64,000 nt of DNA, from the NCBI GenBank assembly GCA_026702745.1, contig JAPPBT010000025.1:1-64000 (forward strand). The letters are read 5' to 3'. Positions 22,950-30,050 of the stretch are shown in pieces. The notes beneath the pieces are model-generated. The model was not told where the DNA came from and made no database searches. It saw only the letters and a list, made by a program, of their open reading frames with translations. The number at the start of each line of letters is the position of its first letter. Position 1 is the stretch's first letter. The translations under genes were made by a program, and so were the position numbers. This stretch comes from Gemmatimonadota bacterium (GTDB lineage: Bacteria > JAAXHH01).

Positions 22950-23801
22950 CTAAGTTCGCTCCGCCTGCGACGCCTCGAAGGCAGCCTCCAGCGTACGGTA
23001 GGCCAGGCCGGCTGCGTCCAGGGGATCGTAGTCCTCGCGCTGCTGCACCATCATGCTCACTTCCACGGTAATGTAATCGTCGTATCCCGCCGCCTGCATG
23101 GCGTCCAGGTACTCCACGTAATCGAAATCGCCCTCGCCGGGGATCAGGAACTCGAAGTCCGGCACCCGGCCCCGCTGGTCCTTCACGTGGGTGTGCACGG
23201 TGTAGGGCGCCAGGGCCGCCACGCTTTCCGCCGTGGGCACGCCGGCCACATCGAAGTGGCTGATGTCGTAGTTGAGCTTCAGGTACTCGGAATCGATCTG
23301 CTCGAGCAGCCACAGGGTCCGCTCCACGTCGCAGAGGCAGCAGCCGATGTGGGGCTCCATGGCAATGACCACGCCGTGGCGGGCGCCGTAATCCACGAGA
23401 TCGCCCGTCTCGTTCAGCAACCGGTCCCGCACGCCGGTCCAATCCTCTGGCCCGCCTGGCCGGCCGCCGGGCGTGGTGTCCAGGCAGGGCACGAGATGGT
23501 CCATGGTCAGGTCCGCGCAAAGATCCACGGTCTCCATAAGCCGTTTCATGTTGGCGGCGTGCAGGCGCACGTCGGGCTCGAGGAGGCTGGTGTGCCCGGC
23601 GATGGCGGGCATCTCCACGCCGTGCTTTGCGAAGAGGCCGCGGATCCGGCGGCGTTCCTCGGCGTCGAGCGTGCCAAGCTCCGTGACATAGCCCGGAATG
23701 ACGGTGATTTCGATGCCGTCGTAACCCAGGGAAGCCAGGTGGGGTACCGCTTCGTCCAACTCGACGGCCGGCATGCCCCAGGTGGAATAGCCGAGTTTCA
23801 T
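22950..23801 (-). CDS. Sugar phosphate isomerase/epimerase (xylose-isomerase-like TIM barrel)
   Basis: 283 residues from ATG 23801 with GGAG four to five bases upstream. TIM-barrel marks: MKLGYSTWGMPAVELDEAVPHLASLGYDGIEI at the N terminus, IAMEPHIGCCLCDVERTLWLLEQID mid-protein, YDISHFDVAG, and HTHVKDQRGRVPDFEFLIPGEGDFDYVEYL. The E, D, H and E metal ligands of the AP-endonuclease-2/xylose-isomerase family appear present (for example in VEVSMM near the end). Usually an inositol/keto-sugar isomerase or epimerase. It is followed upstream on the same strand by a Gfo/Idh/MocA oxidoreductase 72 bases away, a common catabolic pairing. Confidence 0.87.
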   Translation of the reverse strand: MKLGYSTWGMPAVELDEAVPHLASLGYDGIEITVIPGYVTELGTLDAEERRRIRGLFAKHGVEMPAIAGHTSLLEPDVRLHAANMKRLMETVDLCADLTMDHLVPCLDTTPGGRPGGPEDWTGVRDRLLNETGDLVDYGARHGVVIAMEPHIGCCLCDVERTLWLLEQIDSEYLKLNYDISHFDVAGVPTAESVAALAPYTVHTHVKDQRGRVPDFEFLIPGEGDFDYVEYLDAMQAAGYDDYITVEVSMMVQQREDYDPLDAAGLAYRTLEAAFEASQAERT

Positions 23802-23873
23802 AGATCTCCGTCTCTGCGGCCGCAATGCCGGTCGGCCATGCCGTGACTCAACGCCGCCTCGGGCGTCTCTACT

Positions 23874-25142
23874 TCAGATGCCCAGGCTTTCGTTGATTTC
23901 CTGCTGGTAGCCGTTGGTCTCGTCCGCCATGATCTCGTCCATGGTGACGGCCCTGCCCGCCTCGCCCGATTCCATGATGCCGTAGGAGACGGCGACCGAA
24001 CGCATGCCCATGTAGCCGTCCACCTCGGGCTGGCGTCCTTCATCGATGGCCTCCGCGAAGTCGGCATACTCGATGGCGATGATCTTGCGGTCCGTTTCCG
24101 GGAAGGGGAAACTGTATTTCCACATGCGCTCGCCACCGAACAGCGCCGCGGTCGCCTCGTCCAGGGCGAAGTCCGGCACGAGGTCCAGGAGGGCGTCTCC
24201 CTCGATGGTCTTGCCTTCCAGGGCAATGGTGAACGACTGGCCGGAACGGTCGCCGGGCAGTTCCATCGACCCGGATGAACCGTATATGCCCCGGTGCCAG
24301 AATCCCTTGCCGAAGGTCGCGTGCTCTTCCAGGTACTGGCAGACCGCGCCGCTTTGGAAGGTCAGCGTGGCATAGGCCGCGTCCTCGGCGGTCACCTCGA
24401 ATTCAGCGGGCATCTCCGCCTGCCAGTGCTCATAGACCCCGGCCGGCGAGTTTCGGGAAGCCGTCGCGGGATCTTTGCCCGCCATGTCGTTGTAGCGAAT
24501 CTTCTCATGGAGCCGCGTCTGGGCGTAGATGTCCGACACCGGCCCCATGAAGTACTCCAGGATGTCCGCGAAATGAACGCCCACGTCGAGCAGCAAGCCG
24601 CTGACGTTCTTCAGGTGCCGCCACACGGTGATCAGCATCTTGTTGCTGCCGCCGGCCGTGTTATGGACCATGTATCGTGGCGTTCCGATCACGCCGGCGT
24701 CCAGCAGAGCCTTGGCAAGCCGGTTTACCGGATCCCGGCGGTAGTTCTCGGCGACCGACAGGATGCGCCCGGCCCCGTCCGTGGCTTCGCGCATGAGGCG
24801 GCAGGCGCGGACCGTGAGACCCATGGGCTTCTCCGTCATCACGTCCCATCCCCTGGACGCCGCATCGGCGCACACCGTGTGATGGTGGCGCGGATCGGTG
24901 CAGATGTCGACGGCCTGCAGATCGCCGGCGTCCACCTCGTCCAGGCTCGCGACCACTGCCGGACGGATGCCGAAATGGTCTTCAACGTGTCCGGCCAGGG
25001 ATTCGGCGTTCTCCCTGCGGGGGTCGCAGGCCACCACGGGCTCGAACCGGCAGAGGCCGGTCCGGTGCAGTTCTGCCAGGCCGTAGAGGTGCCGGTGCCC
25101 CATGCCGCCGCAACCCACCAGTCCCAGTCTGATCTTCGACAT
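23874..25142 (-). CDS. Gfo/Idh/MocA family oxidoreductase
   Basis: A 422-residue predicted NAD(P)-dependent dehydrogenase of sugars or cyclitols. Rossmann motif IRLGLVGCGGMGHRHLYGLAEL, then VDICTDPRHHHTVCADAASRGWDVMTEKPMGLTVRACRLM with the catalytic-type EKP lysine. The C-terminal beta domain has SGLLLDVGVHFADILEYFMGP, matching the catalytic Asp/His region. It starts with a good promoter upstream (25223-25251) and is followed by the TIM-barrel isomerase, so the two form an operon. Substrate undetermined. Confidence 0.92.
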   Translation of the reverse strand: MSKIRLGLVGCGGMGHRHLYGLAELHRTGLCRFEPVVACDPRRENAESLAGHVEDHFGIRPAVVASLDEVDAGDLQAVDICTDPRHHHTVCADAASRGWDVMTEKPMGLTVRACRLMREATDGAGRILSVAENYRRDPVNRLAKALLDAGVIGTPRYMVHNTAGGSNKMLITVWRHLKNVSGLLLDVGVHFADILEYFMGPVSDIYAQTRLHEKIRYNDMAGKDPATASRNSPAGVYEHWQAEMPAEFEVTAEDAAYATLTFQSGAVCQYLEEHATFGKGFWHRGIYGSSGSMELPGDRSGQSFTIALEGKTIEGDALLDLVPDFALDEATAALFGGERMWKYSFPFPETDRKIIAIEYADFAEAIDEGRQPEVDGYMGMRSVAVSYGIMESGEAGRAVTMDEIMADETNGYQQEINESLGI

Positions 25143-25222
25143 TTTTGCTCCTGTTTATGCTGTCGTCAGGTTGAATGAAGAAATGCGGTAATGCGTACCG
25201 AGCGGGTCAACCAGAACGACTT

Positions 25223-25251
25223 ATAATAGGCTCCGGACCGCGCGCTGTCAA
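25223..25251 (-). promoter_or_regulatory. Strong sigma70-type promoter for the Gfo/Idh/MocA-isomerase operon
   Basis: Minus strand perfect TTGACA (25246-25251), 17-base spacer, TATTAT (25223-25228). The expected leader is about 73 bases. Confidence 0.8.
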
Positions 25252-25341
25252 GCCCCCGGATAACGCGTAGTCAAGGCTTCGAATCGTGTGATGACAAAGC
25301 TTCCGAAACGGTGAAATTCCGTCTGACCGGCGTGCTCACGC

Positions 25342-25370
25342 TTGTTTTTCGAGGTCGAAATCGTTATATT
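25342..25370 (+). promoter_or_regulatory. Sigma70-type promoter for the 25495 membrane protein gene
   Basis: TTGTTT (25342-25347), 17-base spacer, TATATT (25365-25370). It faces away from the promoter at 25223-25251, making this 352-base gap a divergent control region. Apart from the two promoters nothing else was recognised in it. Confidence 0.65.
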
Positions 25371-25494
25371 GAACCATCATCAGAAACCCGGCGCCATCAA
25401 CGGGCATTCACGGGTATTCCCGACGTTGGCGACGCGTTTCGGCGACCGGGCCGTGCAAGAAGCCGCCGACCTTGAATAAAAGGATAAGGAAACC

Positions 25495-25803
25495 ATGTTA
25501 AGACTGATCATTGCCATGGCCGCAACGGCGGCGCTCACCGCCTTCACGTGGCACAGGCGCAGGCTGATCCGGGCGATGGCGGAAGAACTGCTCGAAAAGG
25601 GTATCGAACTGACCGTCAACAACCGGTTCTGGCCTTCGAAATCCGATACGGATCTGGACGTGCCGATCGTTTACGTCACCGATGGGGGCTCGAAGTATCA
25701 CCGGTCGGACTGCAGATTCCTGAACGGCAATGCCAGGGCCATAGCCGTCGACAAGGCGGAGGAAGAATACGCCCCCTGCGGAACCTGCTGGCCCGCGGCA
25801 TAA
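25495..25803 (+). CDS. Small membrane-anchored protein with a C-terminal His/Cys zinc-type motif
   Basis: 102 residues. An N-terminal hydrophobic helix (LIIAMAATAALTAFTW) and basic anchor are followed by a soluble tail. IVYVTDGGSKYHRSDCRFL...YAPCGTC matches the short H-x3-C...C-x2-C module found at the C termini of many secreted nucleases and ComEC-type proteins. The ribosome site AAGGA lies seven bases before the ATG. It stands alone on the plus strand with its own promoter. It converges with the transsulfuration enzyme gene. The module is probably structural or metal-binding; no reaction can be assigned. Confidence 0.7.
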   Translation: MLRLIIAMAATAALTAFTWHRRRLIRAMAEELLEKGIELTVNNRFWPSKSDTDLDVPIVYVTDGGSKYHRSDCRFLNGNARAIAVDKAEEEYAPCGTCWPAA

Positions 25804-25852
25804 TCCCTGCGCGCCCCACCGACCCGGGCTCATACAGTGCAACCCGCCGGTT

Positions 25853-26971
25853 TCACTCCAGCGCCTGCACCAGGTCGCCGATCAGGTCCTCGGCCGCTTC
25901 CAGTCCGGGGGACAGCCGGAGCAGGTTGGGCGTCGTTACCGACCCAGGCCCCTCGATGGACTGACGGTGCTCGATCAGGCTTTCCACACCGCCCAGGCTC
26001 GTGGCGTTCCGTATCAGCCTGACCTTGCTTGCGACTCGCAGCGCGTCCTCCCGCGTGCCCCTGACCCGCAGGGACAGCATGCCGCCGTACCCATCCATCT
26101 GCCGCGTCGCGACGGCGTGTCCCGGGTGATCGGGCAGGCCGGGATAATCGACGCCCTCGATCCCCGGATGACCGGCCATCGCCGCGGCAATGGCCTCCGC
26201 ATTGGCCACGTGGCGCGCCATGCGGCAGCCCAGTGACCGCAATCCCCGCAGGACCAGCCAGGTGTTGAAGGGCGAGAGCACGCCGCCGGTGATCGTGCGC
26301 ACACGCCGCGCGCGTTCGAACCGGTCTCCGCCTTCACGGAACACGAGCGCGCCGCCCTGCACGTCGCTATGGCCGCCCAGGTACTTGGTCATGGAATGCA
26401 TGACGATGTCGGCGCCGTGTTGCAGGGGCCGCTGCATCACCGGCGTGGCGAAGGTGTTGTCCACGACCAGCAGGGCGCCGGCGGCGTGGGCGATGCCGGC
26501 CACCGCGCCGATGTCGATGACGTCCATGGCGGGATTCGACGGGGTCTCCGCCCAGAGCAGCGCCGTATGGGGCCGCATGGCGCGCCCGACCGCGTCCAGG
26601 TCGGTCATGTCCACGTCGCTCACCTCGATGTTCCAGTTCGGCAGGAGCTCCTTACCGACCGCGCGGGTGACGCTGTACACGTCCCGGTGCATCAGCACGT
26701 GAGCGCCCGGCTCGAGCGTCTGCACGCAGCCCGTTACCGCCGCCATGCCCGATGCGTAGACGAGGGACTCCGCGCCGTCCTCGATGGCCGACAGGGCTTC
26801 TTCCAGCCGGTCCTGGGTCGGGTTGCCCATCCGGATGTAGACGTGGTCGTGCGTCGCCTCGCCCTCCGGCGTGTGCTCGAAGGTGGTCGAGAGGTGCATG
26901 GAAGGCGCGATGGCCCCCGAGCCGGGTTCCAATCCTCCCCCCGCGTGGACCAGCAGCGTGTCTGGCTTCAT
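25853..26971 (-). CDS. Cys/Met transsulfuration PLP enzyme (cystathionine gamma-synthase/lyase family)
   Basis: A fold-type I PLP enzyme, 372 residues from ATG 26971 with GGGAGC upstream; the frame can extend eight residues to 26995. The PLP lysine is in HSMTKYLGGHSDV. Other family marks are YIRMGNPTQDRLEEALSAIE, YASGMAAVT, ETPSNPAMDVIDI and VVDNTFATPV, plus the C-terminal RNATSLGGVESLIEHR. Cystathionine gamma-synthase, cystathionine lyases and methionine gamma-lyase cannot be separated by eye. The preserved SLGGVESL region is common to all of them. Confidence 0.92.
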   Translation of the reverse strand: MKPDTLLVHAGGGLEPGSGAIAPSMHLSTTFEHTPEGEATHDHVYIRMGNPTQDRLEEALSAIEDGAESLVYASGMAAVTGCVQTLEPGAHVLMHRDVYSVTRAVGKELLPNWNIEVSDVDMTDLDAVGRAMRPHTALLWAETPSNPAMDVIDIGAVAGIAHAAGALLVVDNTFATPVMQRPLQHGADIVMHSMTKYLGGHSDVQGGALVFREGGDRFERARRVRTITGGVLSPFNTWLVLRGLRSLGCRMARHVANAEAIAAAMAGHPGIEGVDYPGLPDHPGHAVATRQMDGYGGMLSLRVRGTREDALRVASKVRLIRNATSLGGVESLIEHRQSIEGPGSVTTPNLLRLSPGLEAAEDLIGDLVQALE

Positions 26972-27088
26972 GATTTGCTCCCGTTCGGTAACCATTGGTG
27001 ACCGGTCCGGCTCGCAGTCCGCAGCAGGCCGGTACCTTGGTCCAACTCGCCCGGTCAGCGTGCGCTGTCCGCGGCCGCCGGATCTTTG

Positions 27089-27571
27089 CTAACCGCCGCA
27101 GCACGTTGTCGCGTCGGACGAACGCGCCTGTTCGGCAGGGTCGCCGGACTTAAGTTCCGCGCAACACTCTTCTTCATCCCGCCCGCCGGGTTCATCCAGA
27201 TCCCGGTTCAGCACGTAGATCTCCCATTCGCGGCCGTCCGGGTCCTCTACCCAGAACTTGTCCTGGTTGGCGAAACAGCAGTCGCAGTCCATTTCTTCCC
27301 TGGTTTCCAGTCCGGATATCCTGATCCGCAGCAGGTGCCGCAGGACCGATTCGTGGTCCTCGACCTCGATGCCGAAATGGTTCGCCCCGTCGCCCTTCGC
27401 CTTCCCATCCGCGTACAGGGCCAGGTTCAGGGGGGCAATGGACGGCAGGAACTTGACGTAACCGGGATGGGTCTTCACGGGATCCTCGCCAAAGAACTTC
27501 TTGTAGAATTCGATACTTCGGTCCAGGTCGCGTACGGGAAAGGACAAGTGGATCTTGGGGTAGTCTGACAT
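27089..27571 (-). CDS. ArsI/CadI-like VOC protein (putative organoarsenical C-As lyase)
   Basis: 160 residues of the vicinal-oxygen-chelate fold. A 2-His-1-Glu Fe(II) triad is visible: H8 (KIHLSFPV), H65 (NHFGIEV) and E117 (REWEIYV). The Cys-rich loop MDCDCCFANQDKFW (C96, C98, C99) matches the arsenical-binding thiols of ArsI. The protein ends in a second cysteine pair (TTCCGG). ArsI cleaves the C-As bond of trivalent methyl- or aryl-arsenicals; CadI relatives are metal-induced. The gene lies 31 bases after an ArsR-type repressor on the same strand, which fits an arsenic operon. No arsB/arsC is nearby. Confidence 0.85.
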   Translation of the reverse strand: MSDYPKIHLSFPVRDLDRSIEFYKKFFGEDPVKTHPGYVKFLPSIAPLNLALYADGKAKGDGANHFGIEVEDHESVLRHLLRIRISGLETREEMDCDCCFANQDKFWVEDPDGREWEIYVLNRDLDEPGGRDEEECCAELKSGDPAEQARSSDATTCCGG

Positions 27572-27602
27572 GGACTTCCTCCGGTATCGACAGGTGAGAC
27601 GG

Positions 27603-27917
27603 TTAACAGCAGGCGGTAAGCAGGCGCACCAGGTCGCTTACCCGTTCGGGCCGCACCCGGTAGTAGATATACCGTTCTTCGCGCCGGGACGCCAGCAGAT
27701 CGGCGCGGCGCAGGACGTCCAGGTGGTGGGACAGGGTCGCCCAGGGTACGCCGAGCGCTTCCTGCAGGTTCCCGACGGTATCGCCCCCTTCGCCCCGGCG
27801 GACGAGATGGTAGAAGATCGCCAGCCGTGTCCCGTGGCTCAGCGCCTTGAAGGCTTCGGCGTGTTTCTGATCGGCCTCGAGTGAGGCATGAGCGGATTCC
27901 GCGCTAATCATTTCCAT
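27603..27917 (-). CDS. ArsR-family metalloregulator-like repressor
   Basis: A winged helix-turn-helix repressor of about 104 residues: HAEAFKALSHGTRLAIFYHLVRRGEGGDTVGNLQEALGVPWATLSHHLDVLRRADLLASRREERYIYYRV, the ArsR core. It ends in adjacent cysteines (TACC), a possible As(III)-sensing pair. The start is uncertain: ATG codons at 27917 and 27911 both lack a clear ribosome site, and one at 27965 would add 16 residues. Upstream is an inverted repeat that may be its operator. It precedes the ArsI-like gene and probably controls both. Confidence 0.88.
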   Translation of the reverse strand: MEMISAESAHASLEADQKHAEAFKALSHGTRLAIFYHLVRRGEGGDTVGNLQEALGVPWATLSHHLDVLRRADLLASRREERYIYYRVRPERVSDLVRLLTACC

Positions 27918-27931
27918 ATTTCTAAAAATAT
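27916..27931. promoter_or_regulatory. Inverted repeat at the arsR-like gene start (candidate operator)
   Basis: ATATTT-CTAA-AAATAT, perfect 6-base arms, in a short AT-rich island touching the proposed start codon. The position suits autorepression; if it is the operator, ATG 27911 becomes the better start. Confidence 0.5.
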
Positions 27932-28116
27932 TGTAATGGTGTCCGCGCGTCAATTCTTTTTTCATGCCGTCGTCGACGCCCGGAGGACGGGCGGGACATC
28001 CGGTTCCGACGCTTCCTTTGTATCTTGACAGCCCGGTGGCGCGGGTGCATTTTTTGGGATGGTGTTCCTCTCCGGTTTCCCTGTACAGCAGTACCATTTT
28101 TCAGAAAGGCTGCAGA

Positions 28117-28746
28117 ATGAAACTCGCGCTCAGCCACGTCTTCGACACGCCCGGCCCCCATCCCAACGGGCTGCAGGCCACGACCGAAGGCCTCTGGATA
28201 CTGGATCAGGGCGACAACCGGATCAGCCTGCACGATTACCGGGACGGCGCGACGCTGCGGATCTTCGACAGCGACTCCGACCGGGGCAGCGGGATCACCC
28301 ACAGCGGCGTCCATCTCTGGGTGTCGTCCACCTACAGCTGCGAGACCCTGAAGATCGATCCCGGTTCCGGTCGGACGCTGGAGCGCTACCCCACGCCGGG
28401 CGCGAAGAAAACTGGCGCGCACGGCCTGGAGTGGCGGGATGGGGAACTGTGGATGTCGTCGCCACCGGACGCCACTATCTACCGCATGGATCCCGACGCA
28501 TGGACCGTGCTGCAGTCCTTCCCCGCACCGGGCGACCGGCCCCACGGCATTGCTTGGGACAACGGCAGGCTATGGTGCGTGGAGACCAATCATCGCGCCC
28601 TGTTCCTGTACGACCCCGATACGGGCAAGCAGCTGGACCGGCTGGACGTGGAGGGACCGGAACCGCACGGGTTCACGCTCTGGCAGAATGAAGTCTGGAT
28701 CGTGGACGCCACGACGGGCGGCGTTTTTCGCGGCACGCGTTCTTAA
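28117..28746 (+). CDS. Beta-propeller repeat protein (YncE/SMP-30-like)
   Basis: 209 residues, starting at ATG 28117 with AAAGG upstream; the frame is open further back but that part looks non-coding. Repeating blades of about 40 residues carry GLWILDQGDNRISLHDY, VHLWVSSTYSCETLKIDP, GELWMSSPPDATIYRMDP, GRLWCVETNHRALFLYDP and NEVWIVDATTGGVF. This W-x-x-[DE] layout is typical of YncE/Vgb/SMP-30-like propellers. No signal peptide. Only five blades are visible, so it may be incomplete or dimerise. It is followed 50 bases later by a Gfo/Idh/MocA gene and may serve the same sugar pathway (a lactonase-type role is possible). Confidence 0.75.
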   Translation: MKLALSHVFDTPGPHPNGLQATTEGLWILDQGDNRISLHDYRDGATLRIFDSDSDRGSGITHSGVHLWVSSTYSCETLKIDPGSGRTLERYPTPGAKKTGAHGLEWRDGELWMSSPPDATIYRMDPDAWTVLQSFPAPGDRPHGIAWDNGRLWCVETNHRALFLYDPDTGKQLDRLDVEGPEPHGFTLWQNEVWIVDATTGGVFRGTRS

Positions 28747-28796
28747 AGACACGGCACGACCTGAAAACCATAGGAATCTACCGACAGGAACCGATC

Positions 28797-29861
28797 ATGG
28801 ACACTGCACGCATTGGATTCATCGGCACCGGGTGGTGGGCCACGGCCAATCACCTGCCGGTACTTCGTAAACGGGCGGACGAGGCCGGGGACGTGGAACT
28901 TTCGGCCGTCTGCCGGCTCGGGCAGAACGAATTACGGCAGGTCCAGGAAGCCTTCGACGTGCCCTACGGGACGGAAGACTACCGGCGGATGCTGGACGAG
29001 GTCGAGCTCGACGGCGTGGTGGTGTCCAGTCCCCATACGCTGCACTTCGAGCACGCCGCCGCGGCGCTGGAGCGCGGGTTGCACGTCATGGTCGAAAAGC
29101 CCATGTGCACGAAAAGCGCCGACGCAAGGGAACTGGTCCGGCTGGCGGACGAGAAGGGGCTTCACCTGCTCGTACCTTACGGGTGGCACCACAAGCCCTA
29201 TATCCAGGAAGCCAAGCGGCAGCTCGACGCCGGGGTCGTCGGGAACACCGAGTCCGTCCTCTGCCACATGGCCTCGCCCATCCGGGGCCTGCTCCAGGGA
29301 CTGGACTTCGACCACGAGGCCAACGGCGGCGGACTCTTCGCGCCCGATCCGGCCACCTGGGCCGACCCCGTGGTGGCCGACGGCGGCTACGGGCACGCGC
29401 AGATGTCCCACAGCCTGGGCCTCATGTCCTGGCTCACGGGCCTGGTGCCCCGCGAAGTCTTCGCCATGATGACCGAGGCGGAATCCAGGGTGGAGATGTA
29501 CGACGCCGTGACGGTGCGCTTCGAGGACGGCGTGATCGGTGCCCTGTCGGGGTCGGGAGACATCCCGGAGGGGCAGATGTTCCAGCTCGACATCCGGGTA
29601 TTCGGCTCGGAAGGCATGCTGCTGCTCGACGTCGAACGCGCCCGCCTCGCGATCCACCGGCACGACGGGCAAGACCAGGTCCACGACGTGGCCCCCGACG
29701 CCGGCGCCTACAGCTGCGAGGGGCCGCCGGAGAACTTCGCCGACCTGGTGCTCGGACGGGACGTGGAGAACTATACGCCCGGTTACGCGGCCATGCGTTC
29801 GGTCATGATCCTGGACGCCGCCTACCGTTCGTCAAAGTCTGGCGTCCTGGAGCGCGTGTGA
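28797..29861 (+). CDS. Gfo/Idh/MocA family oxidoreductase
   Basis: A 354-residue predicted sugar dehydrogenase. Rossmann motif ARIGFIGTGWWATANHLP; VVVSSPHTLHFEHAAAALERGLHVMVEKPMCTKSADARELV with the EKP lysine; YGWHHKPYIQEAKRQL and GGYGHAQMSHSLGLMSWLTG in the catalytic domain, where the GxxxDxxxH pattern becomes a His-containing variant. Its stop lies inside the first unit of a 44-base tandem repeat. It is probably cotranscribed with the propeller gene. Confidence 0.92.
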   Translation: MDTARIGFIGTGWWATANHLPVLRKRADEAGDVELSAVCRLGQNELRQVQEAFDVPYGTEDYRRMLDEVELDGVVVSSPHTLHFEHAAAALERGLHVMVEKPMCTKSADARELVRLADEKGLHLLVPYGWHHKPYIQEAKRQLDAGVVGNTESVLCHMASPIRGLLQGLDFDHEANGGGLFAPDPATWADPVVADGGYGHAQMSHSLGLMSWLTGLVPREVFAMMTEAESRVEMYDAVTVRFEDGVIGALSGSGDIPEGQMFQLDIRVFGSEGMLLLDVERARLAIHRHDGQDQVHDVAPDAGAYSCEGPPENFADLVLGRDVENYTPGYAAMRSVMILDAAYRSSKSGVLERV

Positions 29862-29998
29862 CTCCGGGCTCGGTCCGTGCGCGGCGCGTCCTGGAGCGCG
29901 TGTGACTCCGGGAACGGCCCGTGCGCGACGCGTCCTGGAGCGCGTGTGACTCCGGGCTCGGTCCGTGCGCGGCGCGTCTTCGAACGCGCGTAACACCG
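29842..29998. repeat. 44-base tandem repeat, about 3.6 units, starting inside a gene's last codons
   Basis: Units start at 29842, 29886, 29930 and 29974 (each begins GCGTCCTGGAGCGCGTGTGA; the last is degenerate and partial). Units 1 and 3 are identical, and unit 2 differs at four positions. Unit 1 holds the end of the Gfo/Idh/MocA gene (VLERV then TGA), and the stop-codon segment is repeated in each unit. The next gene starts at 30051. Confidence 0.95.
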
Positions 29999-30050
29999 CA
30001 CACTTGTTCTTCGTCAGTCTATCTTGGTTTCCACTTTCGGGGGATAAGCC

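Noticed and set aside
29842-29998. Tandem 44-base repeats considered as a CRISPR array
   Set aside because: Units are contiguous with no unique spacers, and the first lies inside a coding gene. There are no cas genes.
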